Origin: Pseudomonadota bacterium
GTDB lineage: Bacteria; Pseudomonadota; Gammaproteobacteria; Burkholderiales; Gallionellaceae
DNA: 64,000 nucleotides
Assembly (NCBI GenBank): GCA_021783995.1
Contig: JAJXTH010000002.1
Coordinates: 34,966-98,965, forward strand
Direction: 5' to 3'
The translations under genes and the position numbers were made by a program. Positions 18,019-26,185 of this stretch are shown in pieces. The notes beneath the pieces were generated by a model. It worked only from the letters and a program-made list of their open reading frames with translations, was not told the origin of the DNA and made no database searches. Position 1 is the first letter of the stretch, and the number at the start of each line of letters is the position of its first letter.

Positions 18019-18349
18019 GCCATTGGCTTAAGCAATTATCAGGCCAGAATTTTAAACACCGAACTACTTGACTGATTCCTCATGTCTTTGCCAGCCTTCA
18101 GAATGCAGGAACCGCCTTTTCGATTACTCGACACACAATCGGGTGTCGCCTGATGACGACACTCAATTCACAAAACATCTGAGCAAATGGATCAACAGGC
18201 TGAAAGACAATGGAATTCATGTTGTCTCCAGAAGGAGACAGGTCCAATCCGGATGTTGGAAAAGCCTTTTGTTGGTGGTTTCATCGGCATTGGGTTATCA
18301 TCTCAAGAGTTTGGAACCCTGACGTCCGGCTCACATAAATCTTTCAACA
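18019..18349. other. 331-bp gap between opgH and surE
   Basis: The upstream regions of opgH (minus) and surE (plus). Two short plus-strand reading frames (18068-18322 and 18187-18372) have no ribosome site, no recognisable similarity and overlap each other, so I do not call them. An 18-bp hairpin lies at 18223-18240. TTGGAA (18311-18316), a 17-bp spacer and CATAAA (18334-18339) could form a promoter that would leave surE nearly leaderless. Confidence 0.5.
18223..18240. repeat. Inverted repeat (hairpin) in the opgH-surE gap
   Basis: TGTCTCC-AGAA-GGAGACA is a perfect 7-bp stem with a 4-nt loop. No T-run follows on either strand, so it is not a standard terminator; it may be an operator or a transcript structure. 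Confidence 0.5.
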
Positions 18350-19096
18350 ATGCGCATCCTGATCAGCAATGACGATGGCTATTTCGCGCCCGGACTGGCA
18401 ATGCTCGCCGAGCATCTGTCGAAAGTTGCAGAGGTCGTCGTGGTCGCACCCGAACGCGACCGCAGCGGCGCCAGCAATTCGCTGACGCTGGACCGCCCTC
18501 TCAGGCTGAAGCGCGCCGCCAGCGGATTCCATTACGTCAACGGGACTCCCACCGACTGCGTGCATCTCGCGGTGACTGGCATGCTCGATTACCAGCCTGA
18601 CATGGTTGTATCCGGCATCAATGCGGGCGCCAACATGGGTGACGACACGATTTATTCCGGAACGGTGGCCGCTGCGACCGAAGGTTTTCTGCTCGGCATA
18701 CCCGCGATCGCGATCTCGCTTGTCGGCAAGGAATTGAAGCATTTCGACACCGCTGCCAGAATTGCCAGAAATCTCGTAGAGCGCTTCGCTGGCCAGACAC
18801 ATCAGTTTCCCTGGCTGCTCAACGTGAACGTGCCAGACCTCCCCTATGAAGAGCTTAAAGGCATGAAAGTGACGCGCCTGGGCAAGAGACACAAGGCAGA
18901 GCCCGTGATCAAGGCGCAAAGCCCCACGGGAGAAACCGTGTATTGGGTGGGCGCTGCGGGCGCGGCTCAGGATGCGGGGGAAGGCACGGATTTTCATGCG
19001 GTGGAGAATCGCTTTGCCTCGCTCACCCCGCTGCAGATCGACCTGACCCAGTACAGTCAGATCGATGCGCTAAAAGGCTGGCTGGAGAAGAAATGA
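18350..19096 (+). CDS. surE: 5'/3'-nucleotidase SurE
   Basis: Metal-dependent phosphatase acting on nucleoside monophosphates and polyphosphate; a stress-survival protein. The 248 residues start with the family signature [15 protein letters not shown] (metal Asp8, Asp9) and include [29 protein letters not shown] and [20 protein letters not shown], all diagnostic. The start is certain from the conserved N terminus, but no Shine-Dalgarno sequence lies upstream (AATCTTTCAACA), so initiation is unusual. It overlaps pcm by 4 bases in the conserved surE-pcm-nlpD order. Confidence 0.97.
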   Translation: MRILISNDDGYFAPGLAMLAEHLSKVAEVVVVAPERDRSGASNSLTLDRPLRLKRAASGFHYVNGTPTDCVHLAVTGMLDYQPDMVVSGINAGANMGDDTIYSGTVAAATEGFLLGIPAIAISLVGKELKHFDTAARIARNLVERFAGQTHQFPWLLNVNVPDLPYEELKGMKVTRLGKRHKAEPVIKAQSPTGETVYWVGAAGAAQDAGEGTDFHAVENRFASLTPLQIDLTQYSQIDALKGWLEKK

Positions 19097-19755
19097 CGCT
19101 GCGGCACAATGGCATAGGAATGACTTCGGCAAGAACCAGGATGCGCATGATAGAGCGCCTGCGCGATCAGGGGATACAAGACGAGGCAGTGCTTGCCGCG
19201 ATGTATGAAGTGCCGCGCCATCTGTTCGTCGATGAAGCGCTGTCGAGCCGCGCCTATGACGACGTGTCGCTGCCGATCAATTACGAGCAGACCATCTCGC
19301 GCCCCTACATCGTCGCAAGAATGGTGGAAGCGCTGCGCGGCTTTTCCAGCATTAGCATGAAGCGGGTTCTTGAAGTAGGAGCCGGCTGCGGCTATCAGGC
19401 GGCAGTGCTGGCCCATGTGTTCCCCGAAGTCTATACTGTGGAGCGCATCGCACCGCTTTATGATCGCGCAAAAAAACTGTTGTCCAATCTTGGCATCGAC
19501 AACGTCGAGGTGCGCCATGCTGACGGCAGTTCCGGGCTGCCGGAGAAAGCACCCTTTGACGGCATCATACTGGCTGCAGCAGCGCCCGTGCTGTCCCAGA
19601 CGCTGCGCGAGCAGCTTGCAATCGGCGGCCGCATGGCGCTGCCGATGGGGCGTCAGGAACAATGGCTCTATCTGATTGAACGCGAAACGTCGGGCTTTCA
19701 CGAATCGAGGCTCGAACAGGTAAAATTCGTACCGCTGCTGATGGGGAAGGCATGA
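19093..19755 (+). CDS. pcm: Protein-L-isoaspartate O-methyltransferase
   Basis: Uses S-adenosylmethionine to methylate isoaspartyl residues and so repair aged proteins. The 220 residues contain the substrate region [23 protein letters not shown] with GQTIS-like [14 protein letters not shown], and SAM motif [19 protein letters not shown] 19093 overlaps the surE stop (ATGA) and gives a normal length; a longer in-frame reading from 18943 lies inside surE and is rejected. The stop overlaps nlpD. Confidence 0.96.
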   Translation: MTLRHNGIGMTSARTRMRMIERLRDQGIQDEAVLAAMYEVPRHLFVDEALSSRAYDDVSLPINYEQTISRPYIVARMVEALRGFSSISMKRVLEVGAGCGYQAAVLAHVFPEVYTVERIAPLYDRAKKLLSNLGIDNVEVRHADGSSGLPEKAPFDGIILAAAAPVLSQTLREQLAIGGRMALPMGRQEQWLYLIERETSGFHESRLEQVKFVPLLMGKA

Positions 19756-20645
19756 ACAGAATAGTTTCAGTAATGGTAGCAGCAAGTCTCTTGGCCGGTT
19801 GCGCATCGGACGGTCATCGCGCGCCCGTGCAGACGAACGGTTCTGCTACCGCAAAACCTCAAGCTGTCGATGAACACGCCAAGGTGCACGTCGTGCAAAA
19901 AGGCGACACGCTGTATGGCATCGCGTTCAGCTACGGCGTCGACCAGCACGAGCTGGCCGAACTCAACGGCATCAAGAACCCCAACCAAATCAAAGTTGGA
20001 CAACAGATCAAACTGCCTTCGGAAACGGCGTCTTCCGAGAAGATCCCAACGGAAACGCCTCCTGCGCACGCGTTCGTCAAGGATCAGCCCCGCGTCGTGA
20101 AGTATGCCTACAGCGAAGCTGCGGTCGCAAAGGCCGAAGCCGTGCAGGGAATGCCATCCAGGTCTGAGGCGCAACCGGAAGCCAAGCCCGAAGCAAAACC
20201 CGAGACCAAGGTCGCAAAGATCGAGGCCAAGCCTGAAGCCAAGACCGAAGTGCCAGCTTCGACAGAAGATGCGATCGACTGGGGCATGCCCGCACAGGGC
20301 AAACTGATAGGCACCTTTTCCGAAGCCGAAAACCGCAAGGGCATCGACATCGCTGGCAAGCTCGGGCAGCCTGTCTATGCCAGCGCCCCCGGCAAGGTGG
20401 TTTACAGCGGGAGCGGGCTCAGGGGATATGGCAAACTTCTGATCATCAAGCATAACAAGACCTATCTCAGCGCGTATGCCCACAACGACAAGCTGCTCGT
20501 GAAGGAAGGAGATACGGTCAAGAAAGGCGAAAAGATCGCCGAAATGGGCAAGACCGACAGCGACACGGTCGAGCTGCACTTCGAGGTACGCCGCCTGGGC
20601 AAGCCCGTGGACCCGGCGAACTATCTGCATCTGGAAAAACCCTGA
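19752..20645 (+). CDS. nlpD: NlpD-like lipoprotein with LysM and degenerate M23 domains
   Basis: Outer-membrane lipoprotein (lipobox SLLAGC, Cys17) with a LysM peptidoglycan-binding domain at about 46-88 (HVVQKGDTLYGIAFSYGV), a low-complexity linker of repeated EAKPEAKPETK units (about 135-170) and a C-terminal M23/LytM domain (about 190-297). The first zinc ligand of active M23 enzymes is missing: RKGIDIAG stands where an His-x-Gly/Asp motif is expected, although AYAHND and LHFEVR remain. This fits NlpD as a non-catalytic activator of amidase AmiC in daughter-cell separation. rpoS, often found directly downstream, is absent here. Confidence 0.9.
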   Translation: MNRIVSVMVAASLLAGCASDGHRAPVQTNGSATAKPQAVDEHAKVHVVQKGDTLYGIAFSYGVDQHELAELNGIKNPNQIKVGQQIKLPSETASSEKIPTETPPAHAFVKDQPRVVKYAYSEAAVAKAEAVQGMPSRSEAQPEAKPEAKPETKVAKIEAKPEAKTEVPASTEDAIDWGMPAQGKLIGTFSEAENRKGIDIAGKLGQPVYASAPGKVVYSGSGLRGYGKLLIIKHNKTYLSAYAHNDKLLVKEGDTVKKGEKIAEMGKTDSDTVELHFEVRRLGKPVDPANYLHLEKP

Positions 20646-20676
20646 TTTCAACGCATCACTCTAGCGAGGAGACAAC

Positions 20677-21240
20677 ATGACATCCAGCGCCTTCAGATCC
20701 ATTGCCCTCTTGAGCACACTCCTCGCACTCTCATCAGCGAATGCCCTGGCAAATACCGTATTCAAATGCAAGAACAGGGAAGGCGCGCTGGTATATCAGG
20801 ACTCCCCCTGCGAGCAGTCAACGGTCAACCAGTGGCATACGGACGCATATGTCCCTCCGCCCGAAAAACCAAAGGGAGATAGCTATTACGTTGCTGCAAA
20901 GAAGGGAGCCGGCGGCGTTTACAGGCTTGACGGAGAAATCAACGGGGTTGCGGTCAACATGGTGATCGATACCGGCGCCGCCTTCCTGTCCATCCCATCC
21001 CAGCTGGCTGAGCAGCTCAAACTGAAAAAAGGCAACGCCCACAAGCTGATGTCCGCGAACGGTGCGGTCGATGGATATGACACGACCGTCAAGAGCCTGA
21101 AAATCGGCAGGATGGTGATCAGCAACATCCCCGCCGTCGTCTCTTCAAATACCGCGGGCGTCCTGCTTGGCCAGTCCGTCCTGAATTCGCTCAAGGTGGA
21201 ACAGGTAAAGGACGAGTTGCGCCTTTACGCGCCGGAATAA
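20677..21240 (+). CDS. Exported retropepsin-like aspartic protease with DUF4124-like N terminus
   Basis: 187 residues. The signal peptide ends near ANALA, followed by a DUF4124-like segment (TVFKCKNREGALVYQDSPC) often found in proteobacterial envelope proteins. The C-terminal half is a single-domain clan AA fold: active-site MVIDTGAAFLSIP, flap-like SANGAVDGYDTTVKSL and the second hydrophobic-Gly motif AGVLLGQSVLNSLKVE. Such proteins (TIGR02281 type) are predicted periplasmic dimeric proteases of unknown substrate. It lies 31 bp after nlpD with an AGGAG ribosome site and probably belongs to that operon. Confidence 0.8.
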   Translation: MTSSAFRSIALLSTLLALSSANALANTVFKCKNREGALVYQDSPCEQSTVNQWHTDAYVPPPEKPKGDSYYVAAKKGAGGVYRLDGEINGVAVNMVIDTGAAFLSIPSQLAEQLKLKKGNAHKLMSANGAVDGYDTTVKSLKIGRMVISNIPAVVSSNTAGVLLGQSVLNSLKVEQVKDELRLYAPE

Positions 21241-21253
21241 CCCAGCTCTTTCG

Positions 21254-21282
21254 CTGCAAAAAATCCGGCGGACTGCTAGAAT
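21254..21282 (+). promoter_or_regulatory. Candidate promoter of ilvE
   Basis: CTGCAA (21254-21259), a 17-bp spacer and TAGAAT (21277-21282), with TGC just before the -10 (extended -10). Predicted start near 21289, about 32 nt before the ilvE ATG, which also has a GAAGGAA ribosome site. Confidence 0.5.
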
Positions 21283-21320
21283 CCATGCTTTGCAACCGAT
21301 ATATCTGAAGGAACCCTATC

Positions 21321-22241
21321 ATGTCCATGTCCGACCGCGACGGCTTCATCTGGTACGACGGCAAGCTCGTACCCTGGCGCGATGCTAACACCCATGTGCT
21401 GACCCATACCCTGCACTATGGCATGGGCGTATTCGAAGGATTGCGCGCCTATGAGGCAGCGAACGGCACCGCGATTTTCCGTCTCAAGGAACACACAGAC
21501 CGCCTTTTCAATTCGGCTCACATCTTCCAGATGAGGATGCCCTATGACAAGGAAACCATACTCGAGGCGCACCGGGAAGTCGTGCGCGCCAACAACCTGA
21601 AATCCTGCTACATCCGTCCTATCTGTTTTTATGGCTCCGAGGCCATGGGCATCGCAGCAAAGACACTCTCCACTCATGTCGCGATCGCAGCCTGGCCATG
21701 GGGCGCCTATCTCGGCGACGAGGGCATGCAGAAGGGCATACGCGTGAAGACCTCGAGCTTCACCCGCCACCATGTCAACATCAACATGTGCCGCGCGAAA
21801 TCGGTGACGACCTACTCCAATTCCATCATGGCGCATCAGGAAGTCGCGAACGACAACTACGACGAGGCGCTGCTCCTGGACGTGGACGGCTATGTGGCAG
21901 AAGGCGCGGGAGAAAACATCTTCATCGTGAAGAAGGGTGTGCTGTATACGCCCGATCTGACTTCGTGCCTCGAAGGCATCACGCGCGATTCCGTGATCCT
22001 GCTTGCAAAGGAAATGGGCATAGAGGTGATCGAGAAACGCATCACGCGGGACGAAATCTACTGCGCCGAGGAAGCCTTCTTCACCGGCACTGCCGCAGAA
22101 GTCACGCCGATACGCGAACTCGACCAGCGTACGATAGGAACGGGTTCGCGCGGCCCTGTGACTGCATCGCTGCAGCAGGCCTTTTTCGACTGTGTGGCAG
22201 GCAGACACCCGAAGCATGGCGACTGGCTAATCTACGTTTGA
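21321..22241 (+). CDS. ilvE: Branched-chain amino acid aminotransferase
   Basis: PLP-dependent transaminase that makes valine, leucine and isoleucine from their 2-keto acids. The 306 residues match class IV aminotransferases: HTLHYGMGVFEGLRAYE near the N terminus, the PLP lysine region CRAKSVTTYSNSIMAHQEV, and the cofactor loop DVDGYVAEGAGENIFIV; also GITRDSVILLAKEMGI and FFTGTAAEVTPIREL. It has its own predicted promoter and forms an operon with the small zinc protein and waaF, an order common in betaproteobacteria. Confidence 0.96.
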   Translation: MSMSDRDGFIWYDGKLVPWRDANTHVLTHTLHYGMGVFEGLRAYEAANGTAIFRLKEHTDRLFNSAHIFQMRMPYDKETILEAHREVVRANNLKSCYIRPICFYGSEAMGIAAKTLSTHVAIAAWPWGAYLGDEGMQKGIRVKTSSFTRHHVNINMCRAKSVTTYSNSIMAHQEVANDNYDEALLLDVDGYVAEGAGENIFIVKKGVLYTPDLTSCLEGITRDSVILLAKEMGIEVIEKRITRDEIYCAEEAFFTGTAAEVTPIRELDQRTIGTGSRGPVTASLQQAFFDCVAGRHPKHGDWLIYV

Positions 22242-22246
22242 GGGAA

Positions 22247-22444
22247 ATGACCATGAGCGATCAGAACCAGCGCATAATCGAAGTGACCGCAAAGGACCTT
22301 CCGCTTACCTGCCCCATGCCAGACATGGCGCTGTGGAATGCGCATCCCAAGGTGGTGATCGGCTTCTCAAAAGGAAACGAGACGCGCTGCCCCTATTGCG
22401 GCACGCTCTACAGACTGACCGGCGAAAAGCCCAAAGCGCACTGA
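22247..22444 (+). CDS. CHCC-type zinc-finger protein
   Basis: A 65-residue protein (63 if the second ATG, 22253, is used). It has the zf-CHCC signature: CPMPDMALWNAHPKVVIGF followed by CPYCGTLYRL near the end, giving a Cys-His-Cys-Cys metal site, as in the complex I accessory subunit NDUFS6 and its bacterial relatives. It starts 5 bp after ilvE and lies just upstream of waaF, the normal place of this small protein in betaproteobacteria. The function is not known. Confidence 0.85.
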   Translation: MTMSDQNQRIIEVTAKDLPLTCPMPDMALWNAHPKVVIGFSKGNETRCPYCGTLYRLTGEKPKAH

Positions 22445-22469
22445 ATCTGCCACTGCTAATTCATCTGGG

Positions 22470-22487
22470 TTCCCGCGTCAGCGGGAA
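22470..22487. repeat. REP-like hairpin, TTCCCGC/GCGGGAA
   Basis: TTCCCGC-GTCA-GCGGGAA followed by TGACG is a typical short dispersed palindromic repeat of proteobacterial intergenic regions (the usual form has CTTC or CTTT in the loop). It sits between the zinc-finger gene and waaF, ending 12 nt before the waaF ATG, so it could hinder or modulate waaF translation. Confidence 0.6.
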
Positions 22488-22499
22488 TGACGTTGCGGT

Positions 22500-23519
22500 A
22501 TGAAGAAAATATTGATCATCGGCCCGAGCTGGGTCGGGGACTGCATGCTGATGCAGCCCATGCTCATGCGTCTGAAGGAGCGCCATCCCGGATGCCAGAT
22601 CGATGTTTTCGCGCCCTCCTGGACTGCCGCTTTGCTGCACGCCATTCCCGAAGTGCATGCGGTGATCGAAAATCCTTTCCCGCACGGCGAGCTGAATCTC
22701 ACTGGGCGCTACCGGCTGGGCAGGCAGTTAAGCCAAGAGAAATACGATCAGGCAATCGTGCTGCCCAACTCCTTCAAGTCTGCGCTGCTGCCTTTCTTCG
22801 CGCGCATCCCGCTGCGCACGGGCTTTACCGGCGAGATGCGCCACGGACTGCTCAACGATGCGCGCAAGCTGGACAGGATCAAGCTGCCTCTGATGGTCGA
22901 GCGCTTCGCACAGCTCGCGGAGACTCCCCTCGGGGAAATTCGTCGTCCGCTGGCAAACCCAGCATTGTCCGTTTCCGAAGAGCAGCGCGATTCAACGCTC
23001 CAAAAACTGGGATTGAGTCTCGACCGACCGGTCGCGATATTCTGCCCGGGCGCAGAATATGGTCCCGCCAAGCGCTGGCCCGCGGCCTATTTCGCAGAGA
23101 CAGCCCAGCACCTGCAGAGGCTGAGCTATGCGGTCTGGCTGATAGGATCAGGAAAGGACAGGGAAGTCGCCGAGAACATCGTAGCACTCGGCAACCCTGC
23201 GATACACAATCTCTGCGGCGCCACCGACCTTCTGGATGCCATCGCGCTGCTCTCCTGCGCAAAACTCGTGATCAGCAACGACTCCGGACTGATGCATCTG
23301 GGCGCCGCATTGAACCGCCCAATGATCGCCATCTTCGGTTCGAGCAGCCCCGAATTCACGCCGCCCCTGTCAGAACGCGCGATGGTCACGAAGTTTGAAA
23401 TCGAATGCAGCCCCTGCTTCAAGCGCACATGCCCATTGGGTCACTTCAACTGCATGAACCAGCTCACGCCTGACATCGTGTGGGAAAAGATCCTGCAGAT
23501 CATCGCAGCAGGCGGATGA
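22500..23519 (+). CDS. waaF: Lipopolysaccharide heptosyltransferase II
   Basis: GT9 enzyme that adds the second L-glycero-D-manno-heptose to the LPS inner core. The 339 residues begin ILIIGPSWVGDCMLMQP, typical of WaaF, and include the acceptor/donor regions FCPGAEYGPAKRWPAAYFAE and ISNDSGLMHLGAALNRP with IFGSSSPEFTPPLS; the C-terminal cysteines ECSPCFKRTCPLGHFNC are also typical. A REP-like hairpin occupies the region where a ribosome site should be. The stop overlaps the next gene (ATGATG). Confidence 0.95.
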   Translation: MKKILIIGPSWVGDCMLMQPMLMRLKERHPGCQIDVFAPSWTAALLHAIPEVHAVIENPFPHGELNLTGRYRLGRQLSQEKYDQAIVLPNSFKSALLPFFARIPLRTGFTGEMRHGLLNDARKLDRIKLPLMVERFAQLAETPLGEIRRPLANPALSVSEEQRDSTLQKLGLSLDRPVAIFCPGAEYGPAKRWPAAYFAETAQHLQRLSYAVWLIGSGKDREVAENIVALGNPAIHNLCGATDLLDAIALLSCAKLVISNDSGLMHLGAALNRPMIAIFGSSSPEFTPPLSERAMVTKFEIECSPCFKRTCPLGHFNCMNQLTPDIVWEKILQIIAAGG

Positions 23520-24871
23520 TGCTGCCCACCGAAATCTTCAAGGCCTATGACATACGCGGGATTGCAGGCAGAACGCTGACACCCGGCATCGTCGAATCGA
23601 TAGGCCACGCGATAGGCTCCGAGGCCGTATCCAGAAACCAGCGCGGGATTGCAATTGGGCGGGACGGCAGACTTTCAGGGCCGGAACTGATCGAAGCGCT
23701 CGCCTCGGGTATCAAAAAAAGCGGGATAGACGTGATAGACATCGGTTGCGTCACTACACCAATGGCATATTTCGCGGCCTTCCATCTGGGGACGCGCTCA
23801 GCCGTGATGCTCACAGGCAGCCACAACCCGCCCGAATACAACGGCCTCAAGATCGTGCTGGACCACCAGACTCTGCACGGGGATGCAATACAGGCGCTGC
23901 GGCAACGCATCGAGAATTCAGACTTCGAGCACGGATATGGAAGCTATAGGAAGCATGACATAGGTCAGGCCTATATCGAACGCATCGCATCCGGAATCCG
24001 CCTAGCACGCCCCATGAAGATCGCGATAGATTGCGGAAACGGCGCAGCAGGCGCCTACGCGGCAACGCTCTACCGCGAGCTTGGATGCGAAGTGCGCGAG
24101 CTGTACTGCGAAGTGGACGGGCATTTTCCGCATCACCATCCCGACCCCTCTGTTCCAGACAACCTCAAGGACCTGATCGCCGAGATGAAAGACAGCGAAG
24201 TCGGCCTCGCGTTCGACGGCGATGCAGACCGCCTGGGTGTCGTCTCCAGAGAAGGCAACATCATCTATCCCGACCGCATCCTGATGCTTTTCGCAGCCGA
24301 TGTGCTGAAAAAAACCCCGAACCGCAAGGTCATCTTCGACGTGAAATGCACGCGTTTGCTATTCGGCTGGATACGCGATCACGGCGGCGAGCCCTTGATG
24401 TGGAAGACCGGGCATTCGCTGATCAAGGCAAAGATGAGGGAAACCAATGCGATCCTCGCGGGCGAAATGACGGGTCACTTCTTCTTCGCGGATCGCTGGT
24501 ATGGCTTCGACGATGGCCTGTATGCAGGCGCTAGGCTGCTCGAGCTCCTGAGTCGCAATGCCACGTTCGACGATCTTCCCGATTCATTCAGCACGCCCGA
24601 GCTGCACATCGCGACGCAGGAAGGCGAAAACCACGCGCTGCTCCTGGAATTGCAAAGGACGGCGGATTTTCCCGATGCTCGCGAGATCATCGCAATCGAC
24701 GGCTTGCGCGCGGAATATTCATACGGTTTCGGCCTTATACGCGCATCCAACACCACGCCCGCGATCGTCGTGCGCTTCGAGGCGGATACCGAAACAGACC
24801 TCAAGCTCATACAGGAAGATTTCCGCAGGATGCTGAAAAAATCCGCGCCCCATCTGCGACTTCCGTTCTAG
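23516..24871 (+). CDS. algC: Phosphomannomutase/phosphoglucomutase
   Basis: Alpha-D-phosphohexomutase that interconverts hexose 6- and 1-phosphates for exopolysaccharide and LPS. From ATG 23516 it is 451 residues with all four domains: phosphoserine loop MLTGSHNPPEYNG (Ser in TGSHN), metal loop FDGDADRLGVVS, sugar-binding GEMTGHFFFADRWYGFDDG and phosphate-binding region near the C terminus with RASNTTPAIVVRFE. The start overlaps the waaF stop; a longer reading from 23480 lacks family similarity. Function with waaF in envelope sugar supply is likely. Confidence 0.94.
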   Translation: MMLPTEIFKAYDIRGIAGRTLTPGIVESIGHAIGSEAVSRNQRGIAIGRDGRLSGPELIEALASGIKKSGIDVIDIGCVTTPMAYFAAFHLGTRSAVMLTGSHNPPEYNGLKIVLDHQTLHGDAIQALRQRIENSDFEHGYGSYRKHDIGQAYIERIASGIRLARPMKIAIDCGNGAAGAYAATLYRELGCEVRELYCEVDGHFPHHHPDPSVPDNLKDLIAEMKDSEVGLAFDGDADRLGVVSREGNIIYPDRILMLFAADVLKKTPNRKVIFDVKCTRLLFGWIRDHGGEPLMWKTGHSLIKAKMRETNAILAGEMTGHFFFADRWYGFDDGLYAGARLLELLSRNATFDDLPDSFSTPELHIATQEGENHALLLELQRTADFPDAREIIAIDGLRAEYSYGFGLIRASNTTPAIVVRFEADTETDLKLIQEDFRRMLKKSAPHLRLPF

Positions 24872-24901
24872 GCTGATGCAGGTTGTTCGCTGCCTTGCTC
24901 T

Positions 24902-26185
24902 GTGTTATTTTCAGCGCATGATCCATTCAACGTGACGGCCATGAGCATAACGACGCAGAATATCTCCGATTTTTTCATCGGTCGGCAATCCATCCTTGAT
25001 CGCGAACAAAACCTCGCCGGATTCGAATTGCTGTTCCGCTCCAGCCAGCAGAATTCTGCCGAATTCCTGGACAATGTCAGCGCCACCTGTTCTGTGATCA
25101 ACCACGCGTTCAATGAACTCGGCTTCCAGACGGTGCTGGGCAAGCACCGCGGTTTCATCAACGTCAGCGAACAGATGCTGATGGACGATTTGCTGGAATT
25201 GCTCCCCAAGGACCGGGTGGTCATCGAGCTTCTTGAAACCATAGAGATCAGCGACGCCGTGATAGAGCGCTGCAACTATCTGAAGTCCTTGGGCTACATG
25301 CTTGCCCTGGATGATGTCGCAAGGTATTCCAGCAATCTCGAACCGCTCAAGGATTCCATCGATTTCGTCAAGATAGATCTCAAGACGGCTGGCATGGAAA
25401 GGCTACAGAGCACGCTTGATCATTTTAAGAAATGGCCGGTCAAACTGCTTGCAGAAAAGGTGGACAATCGCGCAGAGGAGAAGCTATGCCTGGATCTGGG
25501 GTTTCATCTGTTCCAGGGCTATTACTTCGCCAAGCCGCTGATCATCACGGGCAAGCGCATGTCTCATTCGGAGATCGCGCTGATTCAATTGCTGGGACTT
25601 GTGATAAGCGATGCAGACACTGAAGAAATCGAGAAAATATTCAAGCAGAACCCAGGACTCAGCTTCAACCTGCTGAGGCTAACCAATTCGGCAGCGGCGG
25701 GATCGCAGGCCAAGATCACATCGCTTTCCAGTGCCATCATGATGCTTGGCCGCCGCCAGCTACAACGCTGGCTTCAACTTCTGGCCTACACCAACAATGG
25801 CACCATGCAATTTCCCGACCCGCTTCTACAGCTCGCCGCAGCGCGCGGAAAATCCATGGAGCTTCTTGCCAAGCAGATGCCTGGCTGCACCAAGACGATG
25901 GAGGACCATGCCTTCATGGTAGGCATCATGTCGCTGATGGATACCCTGCTTTGCATGCCGCTGATCGAGATCATCTCGCCGCTCAATCCGCCAGCAGAGA
26001 TACGCGATGCGCTGCTCTCGAGAAAGGGACCTCTTGGCAATCTGCTTGCGATGATAGAGCACCTCGAAAGCTATGACATGGACGCTGCAAACGAATTGCT
26101 CCATGATCTTGCGCCGCTCGACATAGACAAGGTCAACCAGGCGCAGCTCGAAGCGCTGGCCTGGTCCAACAGTTTCGAGCACTGA
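24902..26185 (+). CDS. EAL-HDOD protein with degenerate EAL domain (CdgJ/YuxH type)
   Basis: An N-terminal EAL-like domain (about 20-210) and a C-terminal HDOD domain (about 215-400). The EAL signature reads FELLFRS, and the second metal motif is DDVARYSS instead of DDFGTG, though FVKIDLK and AEKVDN are kept, so cyclic-di-GMP hydrolysis is unlikely. The HDOD part has NPGLSFNLLRLTNSAAAG and the LSSAIMMLGRRQLQRWLQLL motif. Related proteins (CdgJ of Vibrio) influence motility. The start is unclear: ATG 24902 or ATG 24941; the second gives the usual N terminus. It is convergent with alaS with no gap. Confidence 0.88.
   Translation: MLFSAHDPFNVTAMSITTQNISDFFIGRQSILDREQNLAGFELLFRSSQQNSAEFLDNVSATCSVINHAFNELGFQTVLGKHRGFINVSEQMLMDDLLELLPKDRVVIELLETIEISDAVIERCNYLKSLGYMLALDDVARYSSNLEPLKDSIDFVKIDLKTAGMERLQSTLDHFKKWPVKLLAEKVDNRAEEKLCLDLGFHLFQGYYFAKPLIITGKRMSHSEIALIQLLGLVISDADTEEIEKIFKQNPGLSFNLLRLTNSAAAGSQAKITSLSSAIMMLGRRQLQRWLQLLAYTNNGTMQFPDPLLQLAAARGKSMELLAKQMPGCTKTMEDHAFMVGIMSLMDTLLCMPLIEIISPLNPPAEIRDALLSRKGPLGNLLAMIEHLESYDMDAANELLHDLAPLDIDKVNQAQLEALAWSNSFEH

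Noticed and set aside
18068..18372. Two overlapping small ORFs (84 and 61 codons) in the opgH-surE gap
   Set aside because: No ribosome site, no family pattern, Cys/Ser-rich chance-like composition, and the second overlaps the surE start.
18943..19092. 50-codon upstream extension of pcm
   Set aside because: It lies within surE in another frame; ATG 19093 overlaps the surE stop and fits the family length.
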